Of a DNA stretch of 64,000 nucleotides, positions 46,751 through 55,844 are shown piece by piece. The translations under genes were made by a program, and so were the position numbers. How positions within the stretch are numbered: position 1 is the first letter of the stretch; every line of letters starts with the position of its first letter. The DNA comes from Streptomyces pyxinicus (GTDB lineage Bacteria > Actinomycetota > Actinomycetes > Streptomycetales > Streptomycetaceae): the NCBI RefSeq assembly GCF_024753135.1, contig NZ_JANUGP010000011.1, positions 62,001 through 126,000 of the forward strand, written 5' to 3'. The notes under the pieces are model-generated. The model was not told where the DNA came from. It searched no databases and saw only the letters and a program-made list of their open reading frames with translations.

Positions 46751-48028
46751 GTGGGGGGACCCGTGGCCGAACACACCGCAGGTGTGCCGTTCGAGGCCGA
46801 CCGCGACGTACCGGGGCTGGTCGTCAAGTTCGGCGACTACCCGCTGCACCACGGCGGCGTCGGCGCCATCCGCAGCCTGGGCCGGCTGGGCGTGCCGATG
46901 TACGCCGTCACCGAGGACCCGTACACGCCGGCCGCCGCGTCGCGGTATCTGAAGAAGGCCTTCGTGTGGCCGACGACCGGCGCCGAGGACCCGGCCCGCC
47001 TGGTCGAGGGCCTGCTGCGCATCGGCGGCCGGATCGGACGCCCGAGCGTGCTGATCCCGACGGACGAGGAAGCGGCCGTCCTGATCGCCGAGCACCAGGC
47101 CGAACTGGCCGGGCCCTTCCTCTTCCCGCGGGTCGACCCCGCGCTGCCCCGCCGGCTCGCCAGCAAGCAGGGGCTGCACGAACTGTGCGTGGAGCACGGC
47201 ATCGCGAGCCCCTCGGCCGCGTTCCCGCGCTCGTACGACGACGTGGTCGCCTTCGCGGAGACCGCGCGCTTCCCGGTGGTGGCCAAGAACCGGGAGGCCT
47301 TCGTCCGGCGCAGCAGGCCGGCCGTGCACGGCACCACCAGGGTCGCCACCCGGGCCGGCCTGCTGGCGCTCGCCCGGGACTGGGGCCCGGAGCCGGGCGT
47401 GATCCTCCAGGAGTACCTGCCCCGCGAGCAGGCCGAGGACTGGATCGTGCACGCCTGCTTCGACCGGGACTCCCAGCCGCTCGCCCTGTTCACCGGGGTC
47501 AAGGTGCGCTCCTGGCCGCCGCACGCGGGCATGACGGCGCACGCGTACGTCGTGGACAATCCGGAACTCGCCGACCTCGCCGCTCGTTTCGTCAAAGAGA
47601 TCGGCTTCACCGGCGTCGTCGATCTCGACCTGCGTTTCGACCGGCGCGACGGACAGTACAAACTGCTCGACTTCAATCCGCGCGTGGGCGCCCAGTTCCG
47701 CCTCTTCGAGAGCGAGGCGGGGGTGGACGTCGTGCGGGCCCTGCACCTCGACCTGACCGGCCGCCCCGTCCCGGAGGGAGAACAGCGCACCGGCCACCGC
47801 TATGTCGTGGAGAACATCGACCTCCCGGCCCTCCTCGCCTACCGCCGCGGCGGTTACACGACGCCGCACGCACCGGCGCGGGCGAGCGGGACGGAGCTGG
47901 CCTGGTTCGCGGGTGACGACCCGCTGCCGTTCCTCACGATGCTCGCCCGCTTCGCGCGTCCGGGCGCGAAGCACCTGTACCAGCTGTGGCGGACCCACCG
48001 CCGCGGCGGCAGCACAGCCACGAAGTAG
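46751..48028 (+). CDS. ATP-grasp domain protein
   Basis: 425 aa soluble ligase-like protein. N-terminal pre-ATP-grasp region (GLVVKFGDYPLHHGGVGAIR), then ATP-grasp core: FPVVAKNREAF (Lys), GVILQEYLPRE (hinge), GVVDLDLRFD and LLDFNPRVGAQFRLFESEAG (Mg/ATP acid and Asn). ATP-grasp enzymes make acyl phosphates and join carboxylates to amines or thiols; the substrate is unknown. GTG start after GGGGGACAC. 48 nt before a flavoprotein gene with the same direction. Confidence 0.85.
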   Translation: MGGPVAEHTAGVPFEADRDVPGLVVKFGDYPLHHGGVGAIRSLGRLGVPMYAVTEDPYTPAAASRYLKKAFVWPTTGAEDPARLVEGLLRIGGRIGRPSVLIPTDEEAAVLIAEHQAELAGPFLFPRVDPALPRRLASKQGLHELCVEHGIASPSAAFPRSYDDVVAFAETARFPVVAKNREAFVRRSRPAVHGTTRVATRAGLLALARDWGPEPGVILQEYLPREQAEDWIVHACFDRDSQPLALFTGVKVRSWPPHAGMTAHAYVVDNPELADLAARFVKEIGFTGVVDLDLRFDRRDGQYKLLDFNPRVGAQFRLFESEAGVDVVRALHLDLTGRPVPEGEQRTGHRYVVENIDLPALLAYRRGGYTTPHAPARASGTELAWFAGDDPLPFLTMLARFARPGAKHLYQLWRTHRRGGSTATK

Positions 48029-48076
48029 GCCAGGTCACCCCTGTGGTGGCACACCGTGTCTCTGGGGAGGGACTTC

Positions 48077-49276
48077 GTGATCCAACCCGTCGCAGTCATC
48101 GGGGCCGGGCCGTTCGGCCTGTCCACCGCCGCCCATCTGCGGGCGCGCGGCATCCCCGTCCGCGTCTTCGGCGACCCCATGGTCAGCTGGCGCGACCACA
48201 TGCCCGAGGGCATGCTCCTGAAGTCGACCCCCGCCGCCTCCAGCCTCGACTGCCCCCAGCCCGGCCACACCCTCGCCGACTACTGCGACGCGGCCGGTGT
48301 CCGCCGCCTGGTGACCGACGAGGACATCATCCCGGTGGACACCTTCATCGGCTACGGCGAGTGGTTCCGGCAGCGCCTGGTGCCCGGTCTTGAGCAGGTG
48401 CGGGTCGTCTCCGTCGACCGTGCCGCAGCGGGCGGCTTCGACCTGAAGCTGGACTCGGGCGAGCTGTTCACCGCGCGCGCGGTCGTCGTCGCCACCGGCC
48501 TGTCCGGGCTCGCCCACCTGCCACCGGAGCTGGCGGTGGCGGCCGACGGGCCGGCCCCGGCCGGACCGGTCTCGCACAGCGCCCAGCACCACGACCTCGG
48601 CCGGTTCGCCGGTCAGGAGCTGATCGTGATCGGCGCCGGCCAGTCCGCGCTGGAGACGGCGACGCTCGCGGCGGAGGCGGGCGCCCGGGTGCGGGTGGTG
48701 GCGCGCGGGCGCGGCCGGGTCGCCTTCGGCGCGCCGCCCTGGAAGCAGCCGAGACTGCGCCCCGAGTCCCCGTTCGGCCGGGCCTGGTCGCTGTGGGCGC
48801 TCAGCCACCACCCGCACCCCTACCGCTTCCTGCCCGAGCCGGCCCGGCACCTCCTGGTCCGCCGGGTGCTGGGCCCGCTGGGCGCCTGGTGGCTGCGCGA
48901 GCGCTTCGAGGGCGCCGTCCAGGTCCAAGAGGTCGAGCGGCTGACCGGCGCCGAGGTGCGGGACGGCGGCCCGGTCCTCACCGTCCGCACCCACGCCGGC
49001 CGGACCGAGCACCTCACCGCCGACCACGTCATCGCCGCCACCGGCTACCGCGTCGACGTCGCCGCCCTGGACTTCCTCGGCCCCGGGCCGCGTACCGGCC
49101 TCGTGGTCAGCCGCGGCACACCGAGGCTCGGCCCCGGCTTCGTCTCCTCGATACCGGGCCTCTACTTCACGGGGCTGCCGGCGGCGTCGTCGTACGGCCC
49201 GGTGATGCGCTTCGTGTGCGGCACGGCGTACGCCTCCCCGCGCCTGGCCGGGCACCTGGCCGCGGCCCACGGGTGA
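48077..49276 (+). CDS. FAD-dependent NAD(P)-binding oxidoreductase
   Basis: 399 aa. FAD-binding VIGAGPFGLSTAAHLRARG at residues 8-26 and NAD(P)-binding IVIGAGQSALETATLAAEAG about 190 give the two dinucleotide sites of flavoprotein monooxygenase-like proteins; ATGYRVDVAALDFL near residue 325 is the ATG motif. GTG at 48077 has GGGGAGGG 5 nt upstream and was preferred over 48056. Likely works with the ATP-grasp neighbour. Confidence 0.85.
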   Translation: MIQPVAVIGAGPFGLSTAAHLRARGIPVRVFGDPMVSWRDHMPEGMLLKSTPAASSLDCPQPGHTLADYCDAAGVRRLVTDEDIIPVDTFIGYGEWFRQRLVPGLEQVRVVSVDRAAAGGFDLKLDSGELFTARAVVVATGLSGLAHLPPELAVAADGPAPAGPVSHSAQHHDLGRFAGQELIVIGAGQSALETATLAAEAGARVRVVARGRGRVAFGAPPWKQPRLRPESPFGRAWSLWALSHHPHPYRFLPEPARHLLVRRVLGPLGAWWLRERFEGAVQVQEVERLTGAEVRDGGPVLTVRTHAGRTEHLTADHVIAATGYRVDVAALDFLGPGPRTGLVVSRGTPRLGPGFVSSIPGLYFTGLPAASSYGPVMRFVCGTAYASPRLAGHLAAAHG

Positions 49277-49391
49277 CGCGGTACGAGGTCGGCCGGCACT
49301 GGTTCCGCGGGCCCGACGTGGGACTGACCAGCAGGTAAGTGCAGGGAGCAGGCGCTGAGTCGGCCGCCCTCGGGGTCCGTATTCTCTGATC

Positions 49392-50204
49392 ATGCGAGCC
49401 ACCCCCGCCTACGCCCTGATCGCCACCGACCTGGACGGAACGCTGCTGCGCGGCGACGACAGCGTCTCCGACCGGTCACGGGCCGCGCTCGCGCGGGCGG
49501 CGCGGGCGGGCGCCCGGCACCTGGTGGTCACGGGCCGCCCGGCGCCGCGGGTCCGGCCGCTGCTGGCCGAGCTGGGCTGCACGGGCCTCGCGGTGTGCGG
49601 CCAGGGCGCCCAGGTGTACGACGCCGGATCGGACCGGCTGCTGTGGTCGCAGCGGCTGGACCGGGAGCTGGCCGAGACCGCGCTCGGCAAGATCGAGGCG
49701 GAGCTGGGGCAGGTCTACGCGGCCGTCGACCAGGACGGTGTGGACGGCCTCACCCTCATCGAGCCCGGGTACGTGATGCCCCACCCGACCCTGCCCGCGG
49801 TCCGGGTCGAGCGGCGCGACGACCTGTGGCGGGCGCCCATCAGCAAGGTGCTGCTGCGCCACGCCACGCTGTCCGACGACGAGTTGGCGGCCGTGGCGCG
49901 GGCGGCGGTGGACTCGCTGGCGACCGTCACCATGTCGGGGCCGGGCACGGTGGAGCTGCAGCCGTGCGGGGTGACCAAGGCGTCCGGCCTCGCGCTGGCC
50001 GCCGAGTGGCTCGGGATCGCCGCCGCACAGGCGCTGGCCTTCGGGGACATGCCCAACGACATCCCCATGCTGGCCTGGGCCGGGCACGGGGTCGCGATGG
50101 CCGACGCGCATCCCGAACTCAAGGCGGTGGCCGACGAGGTCACGATGTCGAACGAGGACGACGGCATCGCCGTCGTCCTCGAAAGACTCTTCCCGGAGCG
50201 GTGA
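49392..50204 (+). CDS. HAD superfamily Cof-type phosphatase
   Basis: 270 aa. Motif I DLDGTLLRGD (D nucleophile), motif II VVTGRPAP, Lys motif and motif IV AFGDMPNDIPMLAWAGHGVA are all present, with a C2-type cap in the middle (Cof/sugar-phosphatase class). ATG start after an intergenic region of 115 nt. It follows the ATP-grasp/flavoprotein pair in the same direction; substrate unknown. Confidence 0.9.
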   Translation: MRATPAYALIATDLDGTLLRGDDSVSDRSRAALARAARAGARHLVVTGRPAPRVRPLLAELGCTGLAVCGQGAQVYDAGSDRLLWSQRLDRELAETALGKIEAELGQVYAAVDQDGVDGLTLIEPGYVMPHPTLPAVRVERRDDLWRAPISKVLLRHATLSDDELAAVARAAVDSLATVTMSGPGTVELQPCGVTKASGLALAAEWLGIAAAQALAFGDMPNDIPMLAWAGHGVAMADAHPELKAVADEVTMSNEDDGIAVVLERLFPER

Positions 50205-50338
50205 CCGGACACCTGGCGGCCGGACGCCCGGAGACCTGACGGTCCGCCCGGGGGCCGGTGCGCGCCGGTCCGTCAGGTCCCGGTGCGCCCCGGCCCGTCG
50301 GGCACCACGTGCCGGCCGGCCGTGTCGCCGTGCGTGGC

Positions 50339-50827
50339 TCAGTACGCGCCGAACACGTTGTCGATCGAGCCGTACCGCGCGGCCGCGTAGTTGCAGGCGG
50401 CGGTGATGTTGGCGACCGGGTCGTAGATGTTGAAGGACGTTCCGGACACGTGGTACGCGTTGAACGTCGGGTCGATCACCTGGAGCAGGCCCTTGGACGG
50501 GATGCCCTTGGCGGCGTTGGAGTCCCACAGGTTGATGGCGTTCGGGTTGCCCGAGGACTCGCGGATGATGTTGCGGTAGATCCCGTTGTAGGTGCCCGGG
50601 ATGCCCTTCTGGGCCATGATCGCGAGGGACTCGCGGATCCAGCCGTCGAGGGTGTTCGGGTAACCGGCGGGGGTGGTGGACGCCGTGACGGCGGCCGGGG
50701 TGGCCGCGGAGGCGCTGGTGGCGCCGATGAGCGGCAGGGCCAGTACGGCGGCGCCGGTGCCCACGACGGCGAGCTTGCGGGCGAGGCGGCTGGTGCGGAC
50801 ACGGCGGGGCTGGGCGGCAGCAGGCAT
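50339..50827 (-). CDS. Secreted transglycosylase-like (SLT) protein
   Basis: 162 aa small secreted protein: signal peptide (VVGTGAAVLALPLIGATSA, cleavage near ASA-AT, about residue 40) followed by a lysozyme-like SLT domain with catalytic Glu in YRNIIRESSGNPNAINLWD and conserved KGIPSKGLLQVIDPTFNAY. Degrades or remodels peptidoglycan. ATG has GGAGAGGAA upstream and sits directly below the ydaO riboswitch, which fits c-di-AMP control of cell-wall hydrolases. Confidence 0.93.
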   Translation of the reverse strand: MPAAAQPRRVRTSRLARKLAVVGTGAAVLALPLIGATSASAATPAAVTASTTPAGYPNTLDGWIRESLAIMAQKGIPGTYNGIYRNIIRESSGNPNAINLWDSNAAKGIPSKGLLQVIDPTFNAYHVSGTSFNIYDPVANITAACNYAAARYGSIDNVFGAY

Positions 50828-50835
50828 GGGGAAGT

Positions 50836-50982
50836 TCCTCTCCGTCGCCTGCGAGGTGAGCTGTCGGGTTCGGGCGGGGAGGTGCCCGGCCGGGTCCGGG
50901 GACACGGCTTCACCCCTAGCCGGTCCGGTCGACGTGTGCCGACCGGTCCGGCGACTTACCTGGTTCCCCCGCTCCTGCCAAG
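50836..50982 (-). ncRNA. ydaO/yuaA (c-di-AMP) riboswitch
   Basis: Minus-strand leader of the SLT gene contains the ordered conserved blocks of the class: GCGGGGGAACC near the 5-prime end, GGGGTGAAGCCG in the middle and CCGAACCCGACAGCTCACCT then CGCAGGCGACGGAGAGG at the 3-prime end. The last block ends 9 nt before the start codon. In actinomycetes this riboswitch usually turns down cell-wall hydrolase genes when c-di-AMP is high. Confidence 0.9.
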
Positions 50983-51465
50983 CGAATGAGTTCGATGGGT
51001 TACGCGGGCGGTGGCAGGATTCGGCGATCCGCCCGACGGCCCGGAACGTATGCGAGAGCACATGTCGGGAACAAGTACCGGATTCACACAACGCACTATT
51101 TGACCTTGATCGATGGCGAATGCGGTACTTGATCCTTTGCGGTTGCCAATACTCAACTCGCTTACCGGGCAAGGGGAGAGGGGGGTCCGGGCGAGGGGCC
51201 CCGGCGAAGGGTCCCCGTGACCCAATTCACGAAATAGCAAAGCGCAGCAAATCAGACAAGAGGGATTTCAGGTGTTAAGTGAATAAATGTCCGTCCTTGC
51301 TGTCCGATCGGGGCCATACCGGTCATGATCCGGTACTGCCCGGGCTGGACCGGTGGGCGCTATCGGTGATCGAAACAGGACCGGATACGCTGACTTGAGT
51401 GAGGGCAGCGACACATCGACAAACCGTGTAATCGCCAGCAGACACCAGCAGACAGGAGACCCCTC

Positions 51466-52476
51466 GTGACCGTCGTCGGGCCGTTCGGGCTGAGCGTGCG
51501 GGACCAGGCTCTGGAAGCCGATGTCCAGGCCGGATTGACGGCTGTCGAGGAAGGCCTGCTCGAAGCCACCAAGAGCGAGGTCCCCTTCATCACGGGTGCC
51601 GCCCAGCACTTGGTGCGGGCCGGCGGCAAGCGGTTCCGGCCGCTGCTGGTGATGCTCGCGGCGCAGTTCGGCGACCCCTACGCGCCCGGTGTCGTGCCCT
51701 CGGCCGTGGTCGTGGAGCTGACCCACCTCGCCACGCTGTACCACGACGACGTCATGGACGAGGCCTCCGTGCGGCGCGGCGTGGACAGCGCCAACACCCG
51801 CTGGGGCAACTCCGTCGCGGTCCTCACCGGCGACTTCCTGTTCGCCCGCGCCTCCCACATCCTCGCCGACCTCGGCCCCGAGGCGGTCCGGGTCCAGGCC
51901 CTCGCCTTCGAACGGCTGGTCACCGGCCAGATCCTGGAGACCGCGGGCCCGACGGACGGCCGCGACCCGGTCGAGCACTACCTGGACGTCCTCGGCGGCA
52001 AGACCGGCTCGCTGGTCGCCGTCTCCTGCCGGTTCGGCGCGATGATGTCCGGCGCCGGCGAGCGGGTCGTCGACGTGCTCACCCAGTACGGCGAACGCCT
52101 CGGCGTCGCCTTCCAGCTCGCCGACGACGTCCTGGACATCGCCTCCGACTCCCACGAGTCCGGCAAGACCCCCGGCACCGACCTGCGCGAGGGCATCCCC
52201 ACCCTGCCCGTGCTCCGGCTGCGCGAGCGGGCCGCCCGCCTCGGGCTGCCCGAGGACCTCGCGCTGTGCGAGCTGCTGGACTCCGACCTCAGCGACGACG
52301 TCCGGCACGCCGAGGCGCTGTCCGCGCTGCGCGCCCACCCCGCCCTGGAGCAGGCCCGCCGGGACACCGTCCGGTACGCGGAGGAGGCCCGGGCCGTGCT
52401 CGCCCCGCTGCCGGAGTGCGACGCGAAGGCGGCCCTGCTGGAGCTGTGCGACGCGGTGGTCCACCGAGCCGGCTGA
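51466..52476 (+). CDS. Polyprenyl diphosphate synthase
   Basis: 336 aa trans-isoprenyl diphosphate synthase. First Asp-rich motif LYHDDVMDEASVRRG (about residues 85-99), second LADDVLDIASDSHESGK (about 218-230). The residue length and the lack of a bulky residue before FARM support a long-chain product (octa- to decaprenyl), probably the menaquinone tail. GTG start; terminator follows at 52485-52510. Confidence 0.93.
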   Translation: MTVVGPFGLSVRDQALEADVQAGLTAVEEGLLEATKSEVPFITGAAQHLVRAGGKRFRPLLVMLAAQFGDPYAPGVVPSAVVVELTHLATLYHDDVMDEASVRRGVDSANTRWGNSVAVLTGDFLFARASHILADLGPEAVRVQALAFERLVTGQILETAGPTDGRDPVEHYLDVLGGKTGSLVAVSCRFGAMMSGAGERVVDVLTQYGERLGVAFQLADDVLDIASDSHESGKTPGTDLREGIPTLPVLRLRERAARLGLPEDLALCELLDSDLSDDVRHAEALSALRAHPALEQARRDTVRYAEEARAVLAPLPECDAKAALLELCDAVVHRAG

Positions 52477-52484
52477 GTCACCGG

Positions 52485-52510
52485 CCCCCCGCGACCCCTA
52501 CGGGTCGGGG
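52485..52510 (+). terminator. Terminator after the polyprenyl synthase
   Basis: CGACCC (52492-52497) and GGGTCG (52502-52507) with CTAC loop; C-run and G-run at the base extend the stem. Directly after the stop of the polyprenyl synthase. Confidence 0.6.
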
Positions 52511-52598
52511 GAGCCGCGCTCCCCCACGTGTCATACCGCAGGCGTACCCGGAGTTGGCTCCGTGGTCTGACGCTTCCGCACGGCCGATTTGGTCAGAT

Positions 52599-52639
52599 GG
52601 TGAGCACGGACTTCACCACTCCTCACCGATTGGGGTGAG
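52599..52639. promoter_or_regulatory. Nested GGTGA inverted repeats before the LolA-like gene
   Basis: GGTGA (52599-52603), TCACC (52613-52617), CTCACC (52622-52627) and GGTGAG (52634-52639) form two adjacent inverted repeats about 63 nt before the start of the LolA-like gene. Candidate operator for a dimeric regulator. Confidence 0.4.
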
Positions 52640-52701
52640 AATGGCGGCTCAGGGTGGACCAGCGTGAGGCAGCCGCCGCCGACGACGGAGGTAAGGCACA
52701 C

Positions 52702-53910
52702 ATGGCACCGTACGAATCCGACGACGCACTGGCCGCCGCCCGGGACGAGGACGCGCCCTCGCGCCGCCGCAAGGCCGCGCGGTACGCCGTTCCGGTCGCG
52801 GTGGTGGGAGTCGCGGCGGTCACGATCGGGCTGGTCCCGGCGCTCGCCGACTCCGGGGACCCGGACCTGCCGAAGATCACCGCGCAGCAGCTCATCAACA
52901 AGATCGCCAAGTCGGACGTGCAGCAGCTGTCCGGCACCGTGAAGATCACCACCGACCTCGGCCTGCCCGACCTCGGCGGCCTGGAGAACAGCCTCGTCTC
53001 CGGCGCCGGCCAGGGCTCCGGCGACGGCTCCTCCGCCGACCCGCAGGCCCGGCTGACCGAGCTGGCGAGCGGCACGCACACGCTGCGCGTCGCCGCCGAC
53101 GGCCCCGACCGGCAGAAGCTCTCCCTGCTGGAGCGGGGCGCCGAGTGGAGCCTCGTCCACGACGGCAAGGACGTCTGGGGCTACGACAGCAAGAGCGACG
53201 AGGTCTACCACTCCACCACGGCTGCCGCCGGCAAGGGCGCGGACCACCGGGCGGAGTCGCCCACGCCCAAGGGCTTCGCCGACGAGATCCTGAAGTCGGT
53301 GGACGACACCACCTCCGTCACCGTCGACGGCACCGCCCAGGTCGCCGGCCGCGACGCCTACAAGCTGCTGGTCAAGCCGAAGCAGTCCGGCACCACGGTC
53401 GGCGCGGTCACCATCGACGTGGACGCGAAGACCGGCATGCCGCTGAAGTTCACGCTCACCCCGAAGAGCGGCGGCGCCGCCGTCCTGGACGTCGGCTTCA
53501 CCCGGGTCTCCTTCGACCGCCCGGCCGCCGCCACCTTCGACTTCACCCCGCCCAAGGGCGCCAAGGTCACCGAGGACGAGGACGCCGGGGCGCGCGAGCA
53601 CGCGCCGAAGGGCGGCCAGGATCTCGGCAAGCGCCTGGCGGGCGCCGAGGGGGCCAAGGTCCTCGGCAAGGGCTGGACGGCCGTCGCCACCTTCGACACC
53701 GGCGCCAAGGGCGGCCTGCCCACCGGCTCCGAGGGCGGCGACCTCGGCGGCTTCCTCGGCTCGCTGGGCGACCAGGTCTCCGGGAAGTTCGGCAAGGGCA
53801 CGGTGTTCTCCACCCGCCTGGTCAACGCCCTGATCACCGACGACGGCAAGGTCTACGCCGGCGCGGTGACCAAGGAGGCCCTGGTGAAGGCGGCGGACGC
53901 GGGGAAGTAA
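52702..53910 (+). CDS. LolA-like secreted/membrane-anchored protein
   Basis: 402 aa. A short charged cytoplasmic start is followed by one hydrophobic segment (about residues 24-45, YAVPVAVVGVAAVTIGLVPA) acting as signal or anchor; no lipobox Cys. The rest resembles the LolA/RseB-type lipid-binding half barrel (LSGTVKITTDLG, ARLTELASGTHTLRVAADGP, LKFTLTPKSGGAAVLDVGFT). ATG follows GGAGGTAAGG. Downstream ABC genes suggest a lipid or lipopeptide relay at the membrane outer face. Confidence 0.8.
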   Translation: MAPYESDDALAAARDEDAPSRRRKAARYAVPVAVVGVAAVTIGLVPALADSGDPDLPKITAQQLINKIAKSDVQQLSGTVKITTDLGLPDLGGLENSLVSGAGQGSGDGSSADPQARLTELASGTHTLRVAADGPDRQKLSLLERGAEWSLVHDGKDVWGYDSKSDEVYHSTTAAAGKGADHRAESPTPKGFADEILKSVDDTTSVTVDGTAQVAGRDAYKLLVKPKQSGTTVGAVTIDVDAKTGMPLKFTLTPKSGGAAVLDVGFTRVSFDRPAAATFDFTPPKGAKVTEDEDAGAREHAPKGGQDLGKRLAGAEGAKVLGKGWTAVATFDTGAKGGLPTGSEGGDLGGFLGSLGDQVSGKFGKGTVFSTRLVNALITDDGKVYAGAVTKEALVKAADAGK

Positions 53911-53967
53911 CCCTTCCGGGCGCGGGGAGAGAACCCTTCCGGGCACGGGGAAGCAACCCTTCCGGGC
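53898..53967 (+). repeat. 23-nt tandem repeat at the LolA-like gene end
   Basis: AACCCTTCCGGGC occurs at 53909-53921, 53932-53944 and 53955-53967, exactly every 23 nt, joined by CGGGGAAG-like linkers. The first copy contains the TAA stop. Each unit can fold as GGAAG...CTTCC. Confidence 0.9.
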
Positions 53968-53989
53968 ATCAGGAGGCGAGGGGGAGTCG

Positions 53990-54976
53990 ATGGACGTACC
54001 GTCCACCGCGGAGCGCGCGGCCGGGCGCGGACCGGACGCGGACCGGGAGAGCGTGATCGCCACGCGCGGCCTCACCAAGCGCTACCGCGGCGGACAACTC
54101 GCCGTGGACGGTCTCGACCTGACCGTCCCGGCGGGCAGCGTCTTCGGCTTCCTCGGCCCCAACGGCTCCGGGAAGACCACCACCATCCGCATGCTGATGG
54201 GCCTGATCGAGCCGACCGCCGGCACCGCCCGGGTGCTGGGCCGGCCCATGCCCCGCGCGGCCCGCACCGTCCTGCCGCAGGTCGGCGCCCTGATCGAGGG
54301 CCCGGCGCTGTACGGCTTCCTGTCCGGCCGGGACAACCTGCTGCGCTACGACGCCGCCGATCCGACCGCCGATCCCCGCACCCGGCGCACCCGCGTCGCC
54401 GCCGCGCTGGAGCGGGTCGGTCTCGGGGCGGCGGCGGGCAAGAAGGCGCGGGCGTACTCGCTCGGCATGAAGCAGCGCCTGGGCCTGGCCGCAGCGCTGC
54501 TCCGGCCGCGCCGGTTGCTCGTCCTGGACGAGCCGACCAACGGCCTCGACCCGCAGGGCATGCGCGAGATCCGGGCCCTGGTCAGGGAATTGGCCGCCGA
54601 CGGCACGACCGTCTTCCTCTCCTCCCACCTCCTCGACGAGATCGAGCAGGTGTGCACGCACGCGGCCGTCATGGCCCAGGGCAGGCTCGTCACCCAGGGG
54701 GAGGTGGCCGAGTTGGCGGCCGGGGCGCGCGGGCGGCTGGTGGTGACCACTCCCGACCCGGCGGAGGCGGCCCGGGTGCTCAAGGAGCAGGGCGTCGGGG
54801 ACGTCACCGCCGACGGCGAGCGGGTCACCGGTGAGCCACCGGCCCGGGACCTCGCCGAGGTGACCGCGGCCCTGGTCGCCGCGGGTGTCCGGGTCCGGGG
54901 CCTGACCGTCGAACGGGCCTCGCTGGAGGACGCGTTCGTGGCACTGACCGGGGAGGGCTTCGATGTCGCGGGCTGA
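53990..54976 (+). CDS. ABC transporter ATP-binding protein
   Basis: 328 aa. Walker A GPNGSGKTTTIRM (about residue 55), signature YSLGMKQRLGLAAALL (LSGGQ variant), Walker B LLVLDEPTNGLDPQG and the switch His in FLSSHLLDEIEQV. A C-terminal extension after residue 220 (DUF4162-like) fits exporters of the BcrA/antibiotic efflux type. ATG follows GGAGGCGAGG. It overlaps the permease by 14 nt. Confidence 0.93.
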   Translation: MDVPSTAERAAGRGPDADRESVIATRGLTKRYRGGQLAVDGLDLTVPAGSVFGFLGPNGSGKTTTIRMLMGLIEPTAGTARVLGRPMPRAARTVLPQVGALIEGPALYGFLSGRDNLLRYDAADPTADPRTRRTRVAAALERVGLGAAAGKKARAYSLGMKQRLGLAAALLRPRRLLVLDEPTNGLDPQGMREIRALVRELAADGTTVFLSSHLLDEIEQVCTHAAVMAQGRLVTQGEVAELAAGARGRLVVTTPDPAEAARVLKEQGVGDVTADGERVTGEPPARDLAEVTAALVAAGVRVRGLTVERASLEDAFVALTGEGFDVAG

Positions 54977-55844
54977 GACGGCGCCGGCACCGGCCGACCG
55001 GCGGCCGAGCCCCCTGTGGACGTTCGGGTTGCTGCGCAGCGAGCTGGGCACCACCCTGCGCCGCTGGCGCACCCTCGCCCTGCTCGGGGTGCTGGCGGCG
55101 GTCCCGGTGCTGGTCGGGATCGCGGTGCGGATCGAGACCGGGGACGGTTCGACGGCGGGCGGGGGCGGCGAGGGACCGGCGTTCCTCGCGCAGATCACCA
55201 ACAACGGCCTGTTCCTGGTGTTCACGGCACTGGCCGCCACGCTGCCGTTCTTCCTGCCGATGGCGGTCGGCGTCGTCGCGGGCGACGCGATCGCCGGCGA
55301 GGCGGGCGCGGGCACCCTGCGCTATCTGCTGGTCGCCCCGGCCGGCCGCACCCGGCTGCTGCTCACCAAGTACGCGACCGTGATGGCCTTCTGTGTCCTC
55401 GCGACCCTGGTGGTGGCCGTCTCGGCGCTGATCGTCGGCGCCCTGCTGTTCCCGCTGGGCGAGCTGACGACCATCTCCGGCACCCGGATCAGCTTCACCG
55501 AGGGACTCGGCCGGGCCCTGCTGATCGCCCTGGTCGTCGCCGCCTCACTGGTGGGCGTTGCGGCCCTCGGCCTGTTCGTGTCGACGCTCACCAACAGCGG
55601 CATCGCGGCGATGGCGACCACTGTCGGCCTGCTCATCACCGTCCAGATCCTCGACCAGATCCCGCAGTTGCACGCGATCCAGCCGTATCTCTTCCCGCAC
55701 TACTGGCTGTCCTTCGCCGACCTGATGCGCGACCCCGTCTACTGGGACGACCTGGTCAGGAACCTGGGCCTCCAGGCCCTGTACGCCGCGGTGTTCGGCT
55801 CGGCGGCCTGGGCGCGCTTCACGGCGAAGGACATCAGCGCCTGA
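54963..55844 (+). CDS. ABC transporter permease (ABC-2 type)
   Basis: 293 aa with six TM helices and the typical long extracytoplasmic loop after TM1. AGEAGAGTLRYLLVAPAGRTRLL (about residue 108) is the conserved coupling loop of BcrB/NosY-like ABC-2 permeases. Start ATG within the ATPase gene. Forms an exporter with the preceding ATPase; cargo not identifiable. Confidence 0.92.
   Translation: MSRAETAPAPADRRPSPLWTFGLLRSELGTTLRRWRTLALLGVLAAVPVLVGIAVRIETGDGSTAGGGGEGPAFLAQITNNGLFLVFTALAATLPFFLPMAVGVVAGDAIAGEAGAGTLRYLLVAPAGRTRLLLTKYATVMAFCVLATLVVAVSALIVGALLFPLGELTTISGTRISFTEGLGRALLIALVVAASLVGVAALGLFVSTLTNSGIAAMATTVGLLITVQILDQIPQLHAIQPYLFPHYWLSFADLMRDPVYWDDLVRNLGLQALYAAVFGSAAWARFTAKDISA

Noticed and set aside
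51317..51335. TACCGG-N7-CCGGTA inverted repeat before the polyprenyl synthase
   Set aside because: Six-bp arms are expected by chance in this composition; distance to the start (130 nt) is uninformative.
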